Origin: Haloglomus halophilum
Lineage (GTDB): Archaea > Halobacteriota > Halobacteria > Halobacteriales > Haloarculaceae
NCBI RefSeq assembly: GCF_024298885.1
Contig: NZ_CP101166.1
Coordinates: forward strand, 248,001 to 312,000
DNA length: 64,000 nucleotides
Reading direction: 5' to 3'
The notes beneath the pieces are model-generated. The model saw only the letters and a list, made by a program, of their open reading frames with translations, was not told the DNA's origin and made no database searches. The first letter of the stretch is position 1. Every line of letters starts with the position of its first letter. Positions 8,941 to 19,057 of this stretch are shown here, piece after piece. The position numbers were made by a program, and so were the translations under genes.

Positions 8941-10083
8941 CTACTCCATAGCTTTTGAATATGTTTCGAGGTGTCTTTCAATGCAACGTTCTAATGAGAA
9001 AACGTCTACTGCTTTTTGACGGGCATTCTTCTCTCTCCGATGTCTTTCGCCTTCATCCTCAACAGCCTTGACGATCGCGTTGGCCAATTCCTGGCTATCT
9101 TTTGGAGGAACGAGCCATCCGGATTCACCGTCGGTGATTTGTTCAGGGACCCCCCCAACCGAAGTTGCGACCACTGGTTTTCTCATTGCCATCGCTTCCA
9201 ATACTGCCATCGGACATGCTTCAGCAATTGATGGTAGTACGAAGATATCGAACTGAGACAGAAGTTGAGGGATATCGCTGCGTCTGCCGAGAAAGTGAAC
9301 TGTCTGCTCAAGTCCCAGCTCGCTACGTAATGATTTCAGGTGCTCGAAATATTCCATCCGTGAATCAAGAACACCCCCTGCGATTGGAACAACAATCTCG
9401 TGCTCGGTTTTCGATTGCACCTGCGCTGCAGCACGGATGATGTACTCATGGCCCTTGATCGGGTTCAGATTACCAACGCCACCGACGATAATTGTGTCTT
9501 CTGGAACACCGAGTTCCTCACGTAATCCGGATCCCGTGACATTGTCAGGATTGAATTCCTGAATATCGACTGGGGCGTACAACTTCTGCACACCATTTGT
9601 TGTGGCGAAATAGTGGTCAGCTACACTTCCCGACGCTACAACCCTCTCGTCAGCGATCGCACCAGATAGTAGTCCAGCAATACGAGTGAGTGGCCATGGC
9701 ACCAAAACATCGTTGAAGTGCCAAACAAGGGCTGCGTCGCTTCGCCATGTGGCAATGCTCGCGTCGAAGTTCAGAGACATATTCGCGTGGACAACATCAA
9801 TCTCTCGGTCCTGAATTACCCTCTGTATACGATGGACCGCGAGAGGAAATTTGAGGAGATATTTGCTATTATTTATGATATCCTTCGGTGGATGGATACG
9901 GGAAAATCCTGGACGATGAACTTTGAACTCGTCTTCTCGAGCACGCTTGACGAACTCATCATCACCGTCAGGGAGGAGAAATTCAGTTTCGACATCGTGT
10001 TCTCGGAGTCGTTTGGCGACAGCAAGACTCCGAAGTTGTGGGCCACCAATTCGCGGATCAATCATTGAATTAAGTACGCGCAT
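8941..10083 (-). CDS. GT4-family glycosyltransferase
   Basis: A 380-residue GT-B enzyme. The N-terminal half starts MRVLNSMIDPRIGGPQLRSL with the glycine-rich acceptor loop. The donor half has GNLNPIKGHEYII, FLGRRSDIPQLLSQFDIFVLP, and the catalytic-site motif EACPMAVLEAMAM with the E-x7-E spacing of retaining GT4 enzymes, then GESGWLVPP. It transfers a sugar from a nucleotide donor with retention; donor and acceptor are unknown. Only three bases separate its start from the stop of the broken sulfatase gene upstream, so the two formed one transcription unit. The loss of the sulfatase may leave this gene dependent on whatever transcription still crosses it. Confidence 0.85.
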   Translation of the reverse strand: MRVLNSMIDPRIGGPQLRSLAVAKRLREHDVETEFLLPDGDDEFVKRAREDEFKVHRPGFSRIHPPKDIINNSKYLLKFPLAVHRIQRVIQDREIDVVHANMSLNFDASIATWRSDAALVWHFNDVLVPWPLTRIAGLLSGAIADERVVASGSVADHYFATTNGVQKLYAPVDIQEFNPDNVTGSGLREELGVPEDTIIVGGVGNLNPIKGHEYIIRAAAQVQSKTEHEIVVPIAGGVLDSRMEYFEHLKSLRSELGLEQTVHFLGRRSDIPQLLSQFDIFVLPSIAEACPMAVLEAMAMRKPVVATSVGGVPEQITDGESGWLVPPKDSQELANAIVKAVEDEGERHRREKNARQKAVDVFSLERCIERHLETYSKAME

Positions 10084-10086
10084 CGA

Positions 10087-11290
10087 TTACAGGTATCCGA
10101 GATTTTCGAGCTGTTCGGCGTTCGCCGCTTCAAGTTCTTGTCGCAATCCGACCGGTGAGCGTTCGTTCAACCGCTGGAGTGTAGTTTTCGCGTCGTCGAT
10201 GCTAAACGCTGGGTCTCCGTACTTGCGGGATTCCCTGCTGTACTGACTGAACAACGAACCGACGTTCCGGCGAAGGTAGTGGCGCTTCGGGCTCTTGTAG
10301 GTCTTCCCGGCGAGCACCAATAATCGCTTGGCGAGATTACTGCGCGGGAAGACGTAACCTCCATCTGCATCCCAGATGCCATAGTACTGGATGTGGCCAT
10401 CCGTCAGCGGAAACTTGTCAGACACGAACCGATTGTTGTAGATACAGCACTTCGGTCCTGATGAAGCAGGCCTTACCAGGGATTCCCCATCGAACGCTGA
10501 GTCGTGGTAGCGACCGAGCATATCGAGGATGGTCGGGAACAGATCCACATGGCTCATCACGGCATCCGTGACCGCGCCGTCGGGCAGGTCTGGGTGAACG
10601 AACACGGTTGGGACGTACGCCGTCTCAGGAGTCATTGGTGAGTTGTGCCCAACCATGCCGTTCTCTCCGAGAAGTTCGCCGTGGTCGGATGTGTATACGA
10701 CAAGTGTGTCATCTAGCACGTCCTTCGATTCGAGCAGGTCGAGTCGGTCCTCGAACAGGTCGACATCGAGTTCGATCGACCGTTCGTAGTCAGCTTTGAG
10801 TTCGTGTTCGCCGTGGTTCCGGTGGCGTTCGGAGTACTCCGTCGCACCGCTAGCGAAATCGCCGTACGGGGGGTGTCCGCCAGGGGCGTGTTCGAAGAGC
10901 ACGAACGGCGACTCTCTATCACAGGGACTCTCGTAGGGTGGTCGACGCCGAGCATCTGATAGATTGGGCCGAGGCTATTATGCTTTTTCGCCGCGTACTC
11001 GAAAATTGAGTTCAAAAACCCCGTCGATACTTCGTCCAAGTCCGACATAGTCGGTACTTCGTCACCGAGCCTGTTTTTGAACGAGTAACCTGGTTAGAGG
11101 TCGGATACAGCCCCGAGAGCATGGAGGAGAACGAGGGTGCGCTCATTGTCGACGCGCCGACTTTTTTACTGTCGTACCGAGGTCTAGGATGTTGTTCGGA
11201 AGGTAGTCCCTTCGGACCGCATCGCAGGCGTAAACATAAACGTTGTCGACGGTGAGCTCTGAGAGCGCTTCCGAGAGACTGGACACTGCT
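10087..11290 (-). pseudogene. sulfatase / AlkP-superfamily gene broken by frameshifts
   Basis: The C-terminal 271 residues (10087-10902) are an open sulfatase C-terminus: TLVVYTSDHGELLGENG with the metal-binding D-H pair, VGHNSPMTPETAYVPTVFVH and a final NLGYL. Upstream, the family pattern continues in other frames: YACDAVRRDYLP (the D-A-C/S-R-x-D metal and nucleophile region) near 11.22 kb, SFSSMLSGLYPTSNQVT near 11.1 kb, and VSTGFLNSIFEYAAKKHNS near 11.0 kb. At least three frame changes are needed to join the pieces, so the gene is dead unless the sequence has several errors. Intact relatives hydrolyse sulfate esters or transfer phosphoryl groups on surface glycans. The related intact proteins are at 16.5 kb and 30.1 kb. 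Confidence 0.75.
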
Positions 11291-11693
11291 ATTATCCAAT
11301 TCTTGTAGCCACGGACACAAATATATACTGTGGGAATTGTCTCCCGTTTGATATTATTGGTGACACCGTCAGAGCGTGCCGGTATTGAACCGATGCCTAT
11401 TTATTAATTATGGTGGGCGTTGGGGTAATGAGTAATACGTAAACGAGCTAATCGAAGAGTATTCAAAGAATAGCTTGATACAGAACCCTGCCGTATCTTA
11501 TGTTTCTACGGTTGAAGGATGCCGACGCTGTTTCAAGAGCCCCCTGCCGCCTGAGGCTCGCCCAAACTGTAAGTGTACCTAACCGGGAAAATCAGTGGTC
11601 ACACTATTCTGCAATAATACAACGAACATTGACGGTATCAAGTGCTCGATGGATGAAATCAAGAGAGGTGCAAAACTATACCGTGCTCTATCA
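11291..11693. other. intergenic stretch, no gene recognised
   Basis: About 400 AT-rich bases between the broken sulfatase and the next minus-strand gene. The only open frame of any size (11500-11697, plus) shows no recognisable family and unlikely composition. I see no inverted repeat long enough to call a mobile element. Confidence 0.4.
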
Positions 11694-12836
11694 TTAATGA
11701 CTTTCGAGTTCTGATATTATGCTGCGCAATCTTTTGGATTGCTTTGGGAGCGTATAGTTCTGTGAAATATATTTGGCTTCATTCTTCAACTTTGTTGTTT
11801 TTTCACATGTAATTATGGAGGTTAAACGATTTTCCAAACGGTCTGTACTTGAATAATTATTTAGCAACCCCTCCATATTTGTTGGTATATTAAAATGGCT
11901 TGGTACAAATGCAGGCGTTCCCGTTTTTATTGCATCAAGTACAGTACCACACCCCTTTGTTCTCCCATAAATCTCATACCAGCCACCTTTATTAATTTTG
12001 TATTTTAATGGAGCTATTAAAAAGTCGGTGTGTAACAGTTGACCATTAAATTCGTCCGTGGATACCCATCTCTCATAATAGGTTATGTTATAACCACTAT
12101 TTTGCAGACTTTCTGCGTAATCAACAATATCCTTTCCGTAAGTGCCACGGGGGTTTCCTAAGAGAACCAAACGGATTTCTTTGTTTAAACTGTCTGACAT
12201 TAATTTGAATATATCTAATATTGGCCGGTAATCTCGGCGATCGTCTCGGATGTGTCCAGGGATAGTGATAGTTATTTGATTATCTGAGCGGATATTATTA
12301 TGTTCAGCTTCGCAATTATAGATGGATGGACTCCATACTTTCACCTTTTTCCCGAGACCAATATTCTCGCACAAGAATTCTTTCATTGGTCCATACTCTA
12401 CAAGGATAAGGTCAAATTTTCTTAGAATAACTCTTCTTGCCAAATAACTAATATAGGGGGCGACAGTTAAGCGAACGTGGGGAAAAGAAAACCAATTATT
12501 TAAGTTATATAATTGACAAGCGATATTACAATCAGGATTAAATCTTAGATATGCCTTTAGCTCATCAATCTCAGAAGATATATATTGTATAAATAAGTTG
12601 TCTATTGAATTTGAGCATACGTCTTCTACCCTTTCTAAATAATCTGCAATTGATTCTCTATTCTTTATTAGGTTCCAGTCGCATTGGCTTGTTATGTGGT
12701 TTTCCTCAACTATATCACTTCTTATGTCATTTGTAGTAAAAACGGTTACGTCAAATCCTGCTGATATCAGGGTTTGGATATTTGTTCGCAATAGATTTTG
12801 ATGTGTATTGACCTCAAGGATTCCGACAGATGTCAT
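11694..12836 (-). CDS. GT-B-fold glycosyltransferase-like protein, AT-rich
   Basis: A 380-residue protein with the layout of a GT-B glycosyltransferase but weak motifs: N-terminal strand TSVGILEVNTHQNLLRTNI, a linker strand ITITIPGHIRDDRRDYRPIL, RLVLLGNPRGTYGKDIVDYA as the donor-domain strand, and DFLIAPLKYKINKGGWYEIYGRTKGCGT in the position of the donor phosphate site. The family cannot be named with certainty. The gene is markedly AT-rich and rich in Asn, Ile and Lys, unlike its neighbours and unlike a typical acidic haloarchaeal protein, which points to recent transfer. It stands alone between a broken sulfatase and IS remnants. The ATG is at 12834-12836. Confidence 0.6.
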   Translation of the reverse strand: MTSVGILEVNTHQNLLRTNIQTLISAGFDVTVFTTNDIRSDIVEENHITSQCDWNLIKNRESIADYLERVEDVCSNSIDNLFIQYISSEIDELKAYLRFNPDCNIACQLYNLNNWFSFPHVRLTVAPYISYLARRVILRKFDLILVEYGPMKEFLCENIGLGKKVKVWSPSIYNCEAEHNNIRSDNQITITIPGHIRDDRRDYRPILDIFKLMSDSLNKEIRLVLLGNPRGTYGKDIVDYAESLQNSGYNITYYERWVSTDEFNGQLLHTDFLIAPLKYKINKGGWYEIYGRTKGCGTVLDAIKTGTPAFVPSHFNIPTNMEGLLNNYSSTDRLENRLTSIITCEKTTKLKNEAKYISQNYTLPKQSKRLRSIISELESH

Positions 12837-13239
12837 TACTCAAGTGTTCAGTCGTGATTGCTTAAAATATCTCCTATCGTATAGGCATAACTCATCCAAT
12901 CCTCCCAGTTTCCGGTGAGGGGAGAGCAATCAATTTCAGTATATCACAAACCAGTTAGTTAGGACATCTGTTGATGAAGATGTGTTCAAGGCGGAAAAAT
13001 TAGTTGATGAAATTCAGAAGAATAAACACATTTAATCCTATTCAAAAAACTTTATGAAAAACTCTCTTGAAACTTGCCAAAAACACTGAAAATCGGTATT
13101 GAGGACATCTACAATCCTCGGCGGCCTGATTGCGGACGGGACTCCGTCTCAACACTGCAACTCCATCAAAGACTCGTTACCGTTGAACACAATTCTTACT
13201 CATCTACGGACGAATTTCAGGCCGGAAAGGCTCTAACAA
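12837..13239. other. degenerate intergenic region
   Basis: AT-rich at its left and GC-richer at its right, without an open frame I can support. The right-hand part (from about 13.08 kb) may be the upstream half of the transposase remnant that follows, but no residues can be matched with confidence. Confidence 0.35.
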
Positions 13240-13475
13240 GTCTATAACACCCCTTTGTCGAGATATTGCCGAACTGCTTCCCGAGCAGGTGCAGATCTGC
13301 GCAGACCGCCACTTGTGACTCTATTACGATGACGAAGATGAAACGGACAGTATCTACCAGTCGGAAGTGAAGCACGGAATGCGTATCTGCAGATATAACC
13401 ACGTCTCGAAGACGGCGAAACCACCGGCAGAGTCCCCGCCGAGGTTATTGGTCTACTTGATGGTCTTGACCTCGG
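13240..13475 (+). pseudogene. IS4-family (ISH8-like) transposase remnant
   Basis: In one frame the stretch reads DIAELLPEQVQICADRHL, a stop, then LYYDDEDETDSIYQSEVKHG. A frame change leads to DGETTGRVPAEVIGLLDGLD. This succession matches the middle of haloarchaeal IS4-type transposases of the ISH8 kind, where the D-x-D-x-T-D-G region precedes the catalytic aspartate. Stops and a frameshift make it inactive. The remnant ends abruptly in a fused dehydrogenase fragment at about 13475. Family assignment rests on memory of the pattern, not on a search. Confidence 0.55.
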
Positions 13476-13770
13476 TGTCAAACTCAAGGTCATCGCCAAG
13501 TGGGGTATCGGCACGGATAACATCGAGTCCGACACCACGGCGGACAACGGAGTCGAGATGTTCAACACGCCCGGTGCCTTCATTAATGAGGTTGCCGATG
13601 GCGTCATCGCCTACGCAATACTCCTGACCCGCGACCTCCACTTGATTGACCAGCCCTACGCAAGGCTGACTTGGTCTCCTCCCGAGGAACGTCGCTTCGT
13701 GGGAAAACGTTCGGCGCCGTCGGCGTGGGCAAAATCGGTCAGGACGTGGCTCGCTGATTCCAATGGCCTA
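13476..13770 (+). pseudogene. D-2-hydroxyacid (phosphoglycerate-type) dehydrogenase fragment
   Basis: The frame continues from the transposase relic into KLKVIAKWGIGTDNIESD, then NTPGAFINEVADGVIAYAIL. These are the same blocks as in the intact dehydrogenase at 27.9 kb (LKVISKWGIGTDNID and NTPGAFTDEVADIVIGYAIL). It runs out of frame after about 65 residues, near the nucleotide-binding loop, where GKRSAPSAWAKSV replaces the expected G-x-G-x-x-G reading. It is therefore an internal fragment of a paralogue, without catalytic residues. Its presence shows that this gene family was once duplicated or rearranged in the cluster. Confidence 0.7.
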
Positions 13771-13836
13771 TGATGATTCATCAGATGTCAAAGAATGTAG
13801 TTCCCCGATTAAAGAAATTTTGTTACTTAGAATAAC

Positions 13837-15534
13837 TTAATGGTAGAGTATGGTGTTTCGGTTCGTGTATACCTTGAATATCCTCTTGTTTGCTTCTATC
13901 TCTGGTTGTGGATTGTAACGGAGTCTCCACGATGAGTGCTCTCCTCGGTATATTTCTTGATCTGACCGGTAGAGTAGATACTTAAAACTATCTGCGTCGA
14001 TATTGCGATTGAACAGGTTCGAATTGTAGTTTCTATATTGATTGGAAGTCTGATAATCGATTTGAGATGGTATCCTCTCCTTAGCTAGATAGGAGTCAGT
14101 TGAAACAGGTTGTTGGACGTAGGTATTCGAGAATGCCTTAGCACTAACTTCAGGCTCGGTGAGATAATACCGCTGTGTTCCCGGCCCCTCTTTGATAGCA
14201 ATTCCACTAAAAACCTGAGAAATTACCATGATTAATAAAATGAAAATAAGAATGGATTTCTTGGTTTTACTTGTAACCCCCCTGTATAAACCGATAATAA
14301 GCACGACAGCAAATGGTGCTGCAAAGAATTCCCATCTTGAATTGCCACCAGGAAGGAGTTCTGGAAGAGCGAATGAAACCGAAAATAAGAACGTGGTGAT
14401 TCCCGCAGCTGCAAGCACGCACGTAGTTCGCATGTCGATACGGTCACTAGTGTGTCCGAGTAGTGTCAAAGCCCCTCCTAGCGCGGCCGCTGGGAAAAAT
14501 ATCAAATGGTATTCCAACTTCCAAAACCAATGATAGATGCTTGAGTATTCTGAGATCGGGTTTACTACCCACTTTGTTTCAACTACGGGTGATATCGCTG
14601 GTGGTTTTGATGTTCCGATAGGCAATATACTGGCTAAAAATACAGTGATTATTCCAAACTGAACAATTAAAATTACTGATGTGAAAATTGCTAGCTGAAT
14701 AGTCCTGATGATATTGGTCCCTTGGACGACTCTTTCCGATTCTAATCTTATATCAAAGTAAGACAGCACACTATAAGTCATTATTAATATCAAAATGAAT
14801 CCAAAGAATAGCACCAAGTACAATATCGGCAACTTGTGGGTGAGAGTCATCGCCAGCACGAACGTGATAAAAACCAGATAATATCTAGATTTATTATGGT
14901 CATACAAACTCATTACAGATAGTATACTCGCAACAAAAAAGAAAGTCGCCAAACTCTGGGCTATCGGGTAGATTCCCCAGGCTATGGAAGTCGGTTCTAC
15001 TGCGATTAAACTAGCGCCCATCAGGGCATGATTTCGATTTCCCCACAGCTGACTAATTATCGAATATACAAATATCGGGAACCCGATGCCAAGTATAAAC
15101 GGATAGATAATCAGACTCCATGACACTCCTACCTCTCCTACGTGATTGAACATCGAACTGAAAACTATAAATAATGGTGCTCGCCCGTAGAAGTGAGATA
15201 GTATCGGCTCGATGGTTCCTGTATTACTCACTCGGAATACCTGCCAAGCAAACCAATCTGGATCTATTCCGATTAGAGATGCTGGGAATGTAAATAAGTA
15301 CACACGCCACAGTACCGCCCCCGAGATTATTAGAAGTAAAATGTATCTACTGTCGGTATTCGAATAAGTAATCAGCAGGAACATCCCGACACCGAACAGT
15401 GTGATGAACACTGGAGCAGTTGGGAAAAGAGACCCATGGAATTGGGTCATCCCAAAACCTACGAAAGATGTGAGTAAAAGAACGATGGTCGCAATGGTTT
15501 TCGTGCGTCTCTGTTTTTTATGTATTTGCGTCAT
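13837..15534 (-). CDS. polytopic membrane protein, possible GT-C-type enzyme
   Basis: A 565-residue protein with about eleven or twelve hydrophobic segments over residues 15-430 and a polar C-terminal domain of roughly 130 residues (from about TQRYYLTEPEVSAKAFSNTY). The first large loop after TM3 contains IGIDPDWFAWQVFRVSNTG, an acidic pair where GT-C glycosyltransferases keep the catalytic aspartate, and THKLPILYLVLFF follows a mid-protein helix. GT-C enzymes use polyprenyl-phosphate sugars outside the membrane. The topology and cluster context fit, but I cannot prove the family; a polymerase-like or unknown membrane protein is possible. AT-rich codon use suggests transfer. It lies 19 bases from the GT2 gene transcribed before it. 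Confidence 0.6.
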   Translation of the reverse strand: MTQIHKKQRRTKTIATIVLLLTSFVGFGMTQFHGSLFPTAPVFITLFGVGMFLLITYSNTDSRYILLLIISGAVLWRVYLFTFPASLIGIDPDWFAWQVFRVSNTGTIEPILSHFYGRAPLFIVFSSMFNHVGEVGVSWSLIIYPFILGIGFPIFVYSIISQLWGNRNHALMGASLIAVEPTSIAWGIYPIAQSLATFFFVASILSVMSLYDHNKSRYYLVFITFVLAMTLTHKLPILYLVLFFGFILILIMTYSVLSYFDIRLESERVVQGTNIIRTIQLAIFTSVILIVQFGIITVFLASILPIGTSKPPAISPVVETKWVVNPISEYSSIYHWFWKLEYHLIFFPAAALGGALTLLGHTSDRIDMRTTCVLAAAGITTFLFSVSFALPELLPGGNSRWEFFAAPFAVVLIIGLYRGVTSKTKKSILIFILLIMVISQVFSGIAIKEGPGTQRYYLTEPEVSAKAFSNTYVQQPVSTDSYLAKERIPSQIDYQTSNQYRNYNSNLFNRNIDADSFKYLLYRSDQEIYRGEHSSWRLRYNPQPEIEANKRIFKVYTNRNTILYH

Positions 15535-15553
15535 TGAGTTTGGACAGCCTAAA

Positions 15554-16423
15554 CTAAAACCACTTTAGTTTACTTAACTGCACCTCGTATCTCGTTGGTA
15601 TATACCTTCTTATGAACCAAATTGGAGCCTTCTCCGGTACATCACGCGTATCAATCCACTCGGTACGGGTTCCGCCCCAGATTTTGTCGAACCCCCACTT
15701 TCGTTTGAATCGAACGTCGGCGCTCTCTTGTTTTGATGTTCCGTCCCTATGCTGCCACCTATACTTGTTGTTGGATTGCTTGTGATGTGGAAAGGTTACT
15801 GCGGGACAAACCGCGAACTCCCAGTTCGTCTCAAAATAGTGGCCTGTGTAGAAGTCTAGGTGCTCTCTATCGATCATTTCGTTATCCCAACAGTAGTCAG
15901 CGTAGCACTCACTCTTGACGATTGCAGCATTTGTCAGAAAGTCGAACTTGGCAATAGGATGACCGACGACCGATTCTACTTCTGGGGGAGTTCGAATGTC
16001 AAGTGTTAGAGCCTGTCTGTCACCAAACAGTTCTTCAATGAACAGATTGCGACAACCGGATCTCACTCTTTCGTTCTCCAGCAGAATACCGCTTACTGCC
16101 CCCAGATTCGGCGCTGCCTTGAGAATGTCAACTAATATTTCGATATTGTGGGGAACCTCCATATCATTATCGACAACGAGTAGGTACTCATCGTCGCACG
16201 CCTCGGCAACTGCTCGTCTACAGGCACCTATACCAATGTCATATTGGAGGTCTAAAATTTCCAAATCGAACGGATAGGATTTTTGGTAGAGTGATTGACG
16301 TTCGCCGCTATTCCCGTTGTCTGCGACAATCACTGTATCAATTGGACTCTCTATTGCACTCGAAAGGAAACGCCTCAGATCGGATGTCCGTTGTAGTACA
16401 GGGACCCCCGCTGCAACTGACAT
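15554..16423 (-). CDS. GT2-family glycosyltransferase
   Basis: A 289-residue GT-A enzyme of family 2. It opens SVAAGVPVLQRTSDLRRFL, has VIVADNGNSG as the nucleotide-binding acidic strand, YDIGIGACRRAVAEA and LLVVDNDMEVP, the D-x-D equivalent that binds the metal and donor phosphates. Family 2 enzymes are inverting and use UDP-, GDP- or dTDP-sugars. The ATG at 16421-16423 is preferred over a TTG two codons earlier. It is directly upstream, in transcription order, of the membrane protein at 13.8-15.5 kb and divergent from the AlkP-like gene at 16.5 kb. Confidence 0.8.
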   Translation of the reverse strand: MSVAAGVPVLQRTSDLRRFLSSAIESPIDTVIVADNGNSGERQSLYQKSYPFDLEILDLQYDIGIGACRRAVAEACDDEYLLVVDNDMEVPHNIEILVDILKAAPNLGAVSGILLENERVRSGCRNLFIEELFGDRQALTLDIRTPPEVESVVGHPIAKFDFLTNAAIVKSECYADYCWDNEMIDREHLDFYTGHYFETNWEFAVCPAVTFPHHKQSNNKYRWQHRDGTSKQESADVRFKRKWGFDKIWGGTRTEWIDTRDVPEKAPIWFIRRYIPTRYEVQLSKLKWF

Positions 16424-16537
16424 AGCCAAGTGTGAACCTACTCCCGCCTAACTATTGCGGTTGTGGACTAGGTATGCTGAGTCCCCTGTGCCCATTCCGG
16501 ACAGCTATTTCCGATTCTAGCCCGAAGAGTGGTTTAG

Positions 16538-17428
16538 ATGCAGTTCCCGGATGTCGTATACGGATTGCGGAACCCACGAGAAGTTTTGTTCTGGCTCCAC
16601 CGGAACTGGGCACGGAAAATTCGAGGGTACGACGGAGTATCAGTAATGGATCACGATTGGGATAACCTAATCATCATTGACGCTTGCCGGTACGATGTGT
16701 TCACTGAGGTAGCTGGAGGTCAGTTCGAAGTAGAAAAACGGATTTCAAGGGGGTCACACACGACGGAGTTTCTTGAACGAAACTTTTCAAATCGAATGTT
16801 TCGGGATACCGTTTACGTAAGTGCGACACCTCAACTCGTCTCAACTAGTCTCCATGAGCAGTTCTACGACTTTCTCCCGCTCTGGGAGACCCACTGGGAT
16901 GACGAACTAAACACAGTGCCTCCCCAAGCTGCAGTTGAGGCAAGTCTGGAAGCCGAACAGGAGTACCCTGATAAGCGACTAATATGTCATCTTTTGCAAC
17001 CCCACTACCCATTCATCGGCGAAACTGGCCGGCAACTGAACCATCGCACCGTGTCAGGGGGAGGTGAGATTGATACCGATCATGATAAAATGTCTATTTG
17101 GCGTCTTCTAGAAATTGGTGAAGTCGATAAGGAAACGGTGTACAAGGCCTACGTGGAGAATCTTGAACTCACAATGCCTCACGTTAGGCATCTCGTTACC
17201 TCATTAAATGGAAAGTCAGTACTGACATCCGACCACGGGAACTCATTTGGCCGGTTCGGAATCTACGGTCATCCTAGAGGTAAGTTCCTCCGAGATTTGG
17301 TGCTTGTGCCGTGGGTGGAGTTCGACAGTAATCAACGAAAGTCGATCTCCAACGGTGCACCTAACGATAGTGAAGCTGAGCTAAATGAGGATATCACCGA
17401 ACGTCTCAGAAACCTAGGCTACAAGTAG
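16538..17428 (+). CDS. AlkP/sulfatase-superfamily protein of the DACRYD type
   Basis: A 296-residue protein. LIIIDACRYDVF near residue 49 supplies the first metal aspartate and a cysteine in the nucleophile position used by sulfatases. LLQPHYPFIG is the substrate-side histidine block, and VLTSDHGNSFGRFGIYGHPRG supplies the D-H pair and a late histidine. The C-terminus ends ITERLRNLGYK, a tail seen in many haloarchaeal relatives. Members are annotated as sulfatase-like hydrolases or transferases and are common in haloarchaeal glycosylation clusters; the reaction is not known. No signal peptide is visible. Its stop codon abuts the stop of the convergent GT4 gene with no bases between. Confidence 0.75.
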   Translation: MQFPDVVYGLRNPREVLFWLHRNWARKIRGYDGVSVMDHDWDNLIIIDACRYDVFTEVAGGQFEVEKRISRGSHTTEFLERNFSNRMFRDTVYVSATPQLVSTSLHEQFYDFLPLWETHWDDELNTVPPQAAVEASLEAEQEYPDKRLICHLLQPHYPFIGETGRQLNHRTVSGGGEIDTDHDKMSIWRLLEIGEVDKETVYKAYVENLELTMPHVRHLVTSLNGKSVLTSDHGNSFGRFGIYGHPRGKFLRDLVLVPWVEFDSNQRKSISNGAPNDSEAELNEDITERLRNLGYK

Positions 17429-18487
17429 TCACTCCTGGGTGAGTACATCCTCGTAAACTTCGAGATACTGGTTGGCTATGTGTTTGAAGCGGTGATTTTC
17501 TACAGCATACTCTCGTGCTTTCAGTCCCATACTCTCTATATCCGTTTCTAATAGACGATTCACAGCCCCGACAAGTCTATCGATATCCTCAGGTTCAACT
17601 AGCTCTCCGGTCCGGCCTGTCTCAACCAACTCTGGCATTGATGTGGCCTCGTATCCTAGCACTGGAGTACCCGAAGCCAGTGATTCTAGTACAACGTTTG
17701 GACACCCCTCTTGCGTACTCGGGAAAATAAACCCACTGGCTTCCGCGTATATTGGGGGAAGTTTCGATTTTTCTACTCTACCGAGGAGATAGAGGTTGTC
17801 AATCGATTCAGCGCGTCGCTTCGCGGTATCGAACTGCGGTCCGTCTCCCGCCATGACGAACGATGCATCAGGCACTCTCGAAGCTACTTTGACAAAGTCA
17901 AGCGGTCGCTTTCTTGTATGGAAAGCCCCGACAAAGAGAAAGACGGGTTCATTGATACCAAGATCCTCGAGAACTTTTGATGGACCCCTATCCGGGGCGA
18001 ATTCGTTCAAATCAACCCCGTTATAAATCACCTTCGGTGAGATTCCAAATTCACGCTCAGCAGTCCTCGCAGTGTGTTCGCTGACGGCAGTAACTACGTC
18101 GGCCATCTCGGCCGTACGACGCCGTATTTCGGGATTCCAGCGTTCAGGATCTATATCGACTCGGAATGTGTGTATATGCTTTGCATTCCGGTTTCTCATT
18201 GTTCCGAGCTGTGCGCTATGATAGTGGAGGCGTCCACCAGCTCCGGTATGTATCAAATCAAACTGGTTGATACTACTTATTCCAAATTTTAGAATTTTAT
18301 CAAGAACACTCTCATTGTGAGTCTTTATTTCGCTAATTCTATTAGAACCAAATGTCTTACCGTCTTGAGAGTGAATTGTAATAATATACTTGTTGGCGAA
18401 GTAAGGAGCTGTCTTCTCAAATAAGAACGGTATTGGGGATTCCGTTCCGACGACGTACGGGAGGTACAAGCGTGGTTCCATCATCAT
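17429..18487 (-). CDS. GT4-family glycosyltransferase
   Basis: A 352-residue GT-B enzyme. The donor half contains NGVDLNEFAPDR, FLFVGAFHTRKRPLDFVKVA, LLGRVEKSKLPPIYAEASGF and EGCPNVVLESLASGTPVLGY with the E-x7-E spacing of retaining GT4 enzymes. Three consecutive ATG codons open the frame at 18487. The substrate is unknown. It is the first gene of the minus-strand direction after a long IS-scarred gap. Confidence 0.85.
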   Translation of the reverse strand: MMMEPRLYLPYVVGTESPIPFLFEKTAPYFANKYIITIHSQDGKTFGSNRISEIKTHNESVLDKILKFGISSINQFDLIHTGAGGRLHYHSAQLGTMRNRNAKHIHTFRVDIDPERWNPEIRRRTAEMADVVTAVSEHTARTAEREFGISPKVIYNGVDLNEFAPDRGPSKVLEDLGINEPVFLFVGAFHTRKRPLDFVKVASRVPDASFVMAGDGPQFDTAKRRAESIDNLYLLGRVEKSKLPPIYAEASGFIFPSTQEGCPNVVLESLASGTPVLGYEATSMPELVETGRTGELVEPEDIDRLVGAVNRLLETDIESMGLKAREYAVENHRFKHIANQYLEVYEDVLTQE

Positions 18488-19057
18488 CTATAACTGCTTA
18501 TTGGTACTTTTGCCGCACAGGGGATATACATTTGTTTGCTAACGCCAATAAATAACTGTCTGTATGATATGCGCACCACATTTAAACAACAAGGCTCTCA
18601 TTTAAAAGCCACCATTATCGTCATCTTGAATACAGTCAGAATAGATGATTCGAAATTGCTGGAGATAGCGGCAGACGACAAGGCCGAGTTCAAGTTTTGG
18701 CTACCCGCCCACCAGACCACCTTGCTGATCAAAGGGTTCGGCCGTGCGAAGGGGTCAGGCGCAACAGCGAACGATTTCCAGTGTGGCTAAATAAGGACAT
18801 CTGGGGCCTCTAAGACGGAGTCAACTGCTTATTGTTTCTCGGTCGGAAACGACAGTCGATCACAGGCCCCTGGGAGCACTTTTCAACAACCGAGGGCGTA
18901 CATTATCGCAACTGTGCTGACACAATCGTCCTCTCAAATACTGAAAGTTCTACCAATATCTTGGTTGATGATGTGTACTTTTATCAAGCATGGTCGTGAG
19001 ATTTTTGTAACCGCCGTTTGGGTAAGGCGGCAATCGATGAACGCTCTTTTGTAGGAG
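18488..19057. other. gene-free stretch upstream of an IS1595 remnant
   Basis: Nothing convincing is coded here. A plus-strand frame at 18536-18790 is open but shows no known family. The region is probably scar sequence from insertion and deletion events around the transposon that follows. Confidence 0.35.
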
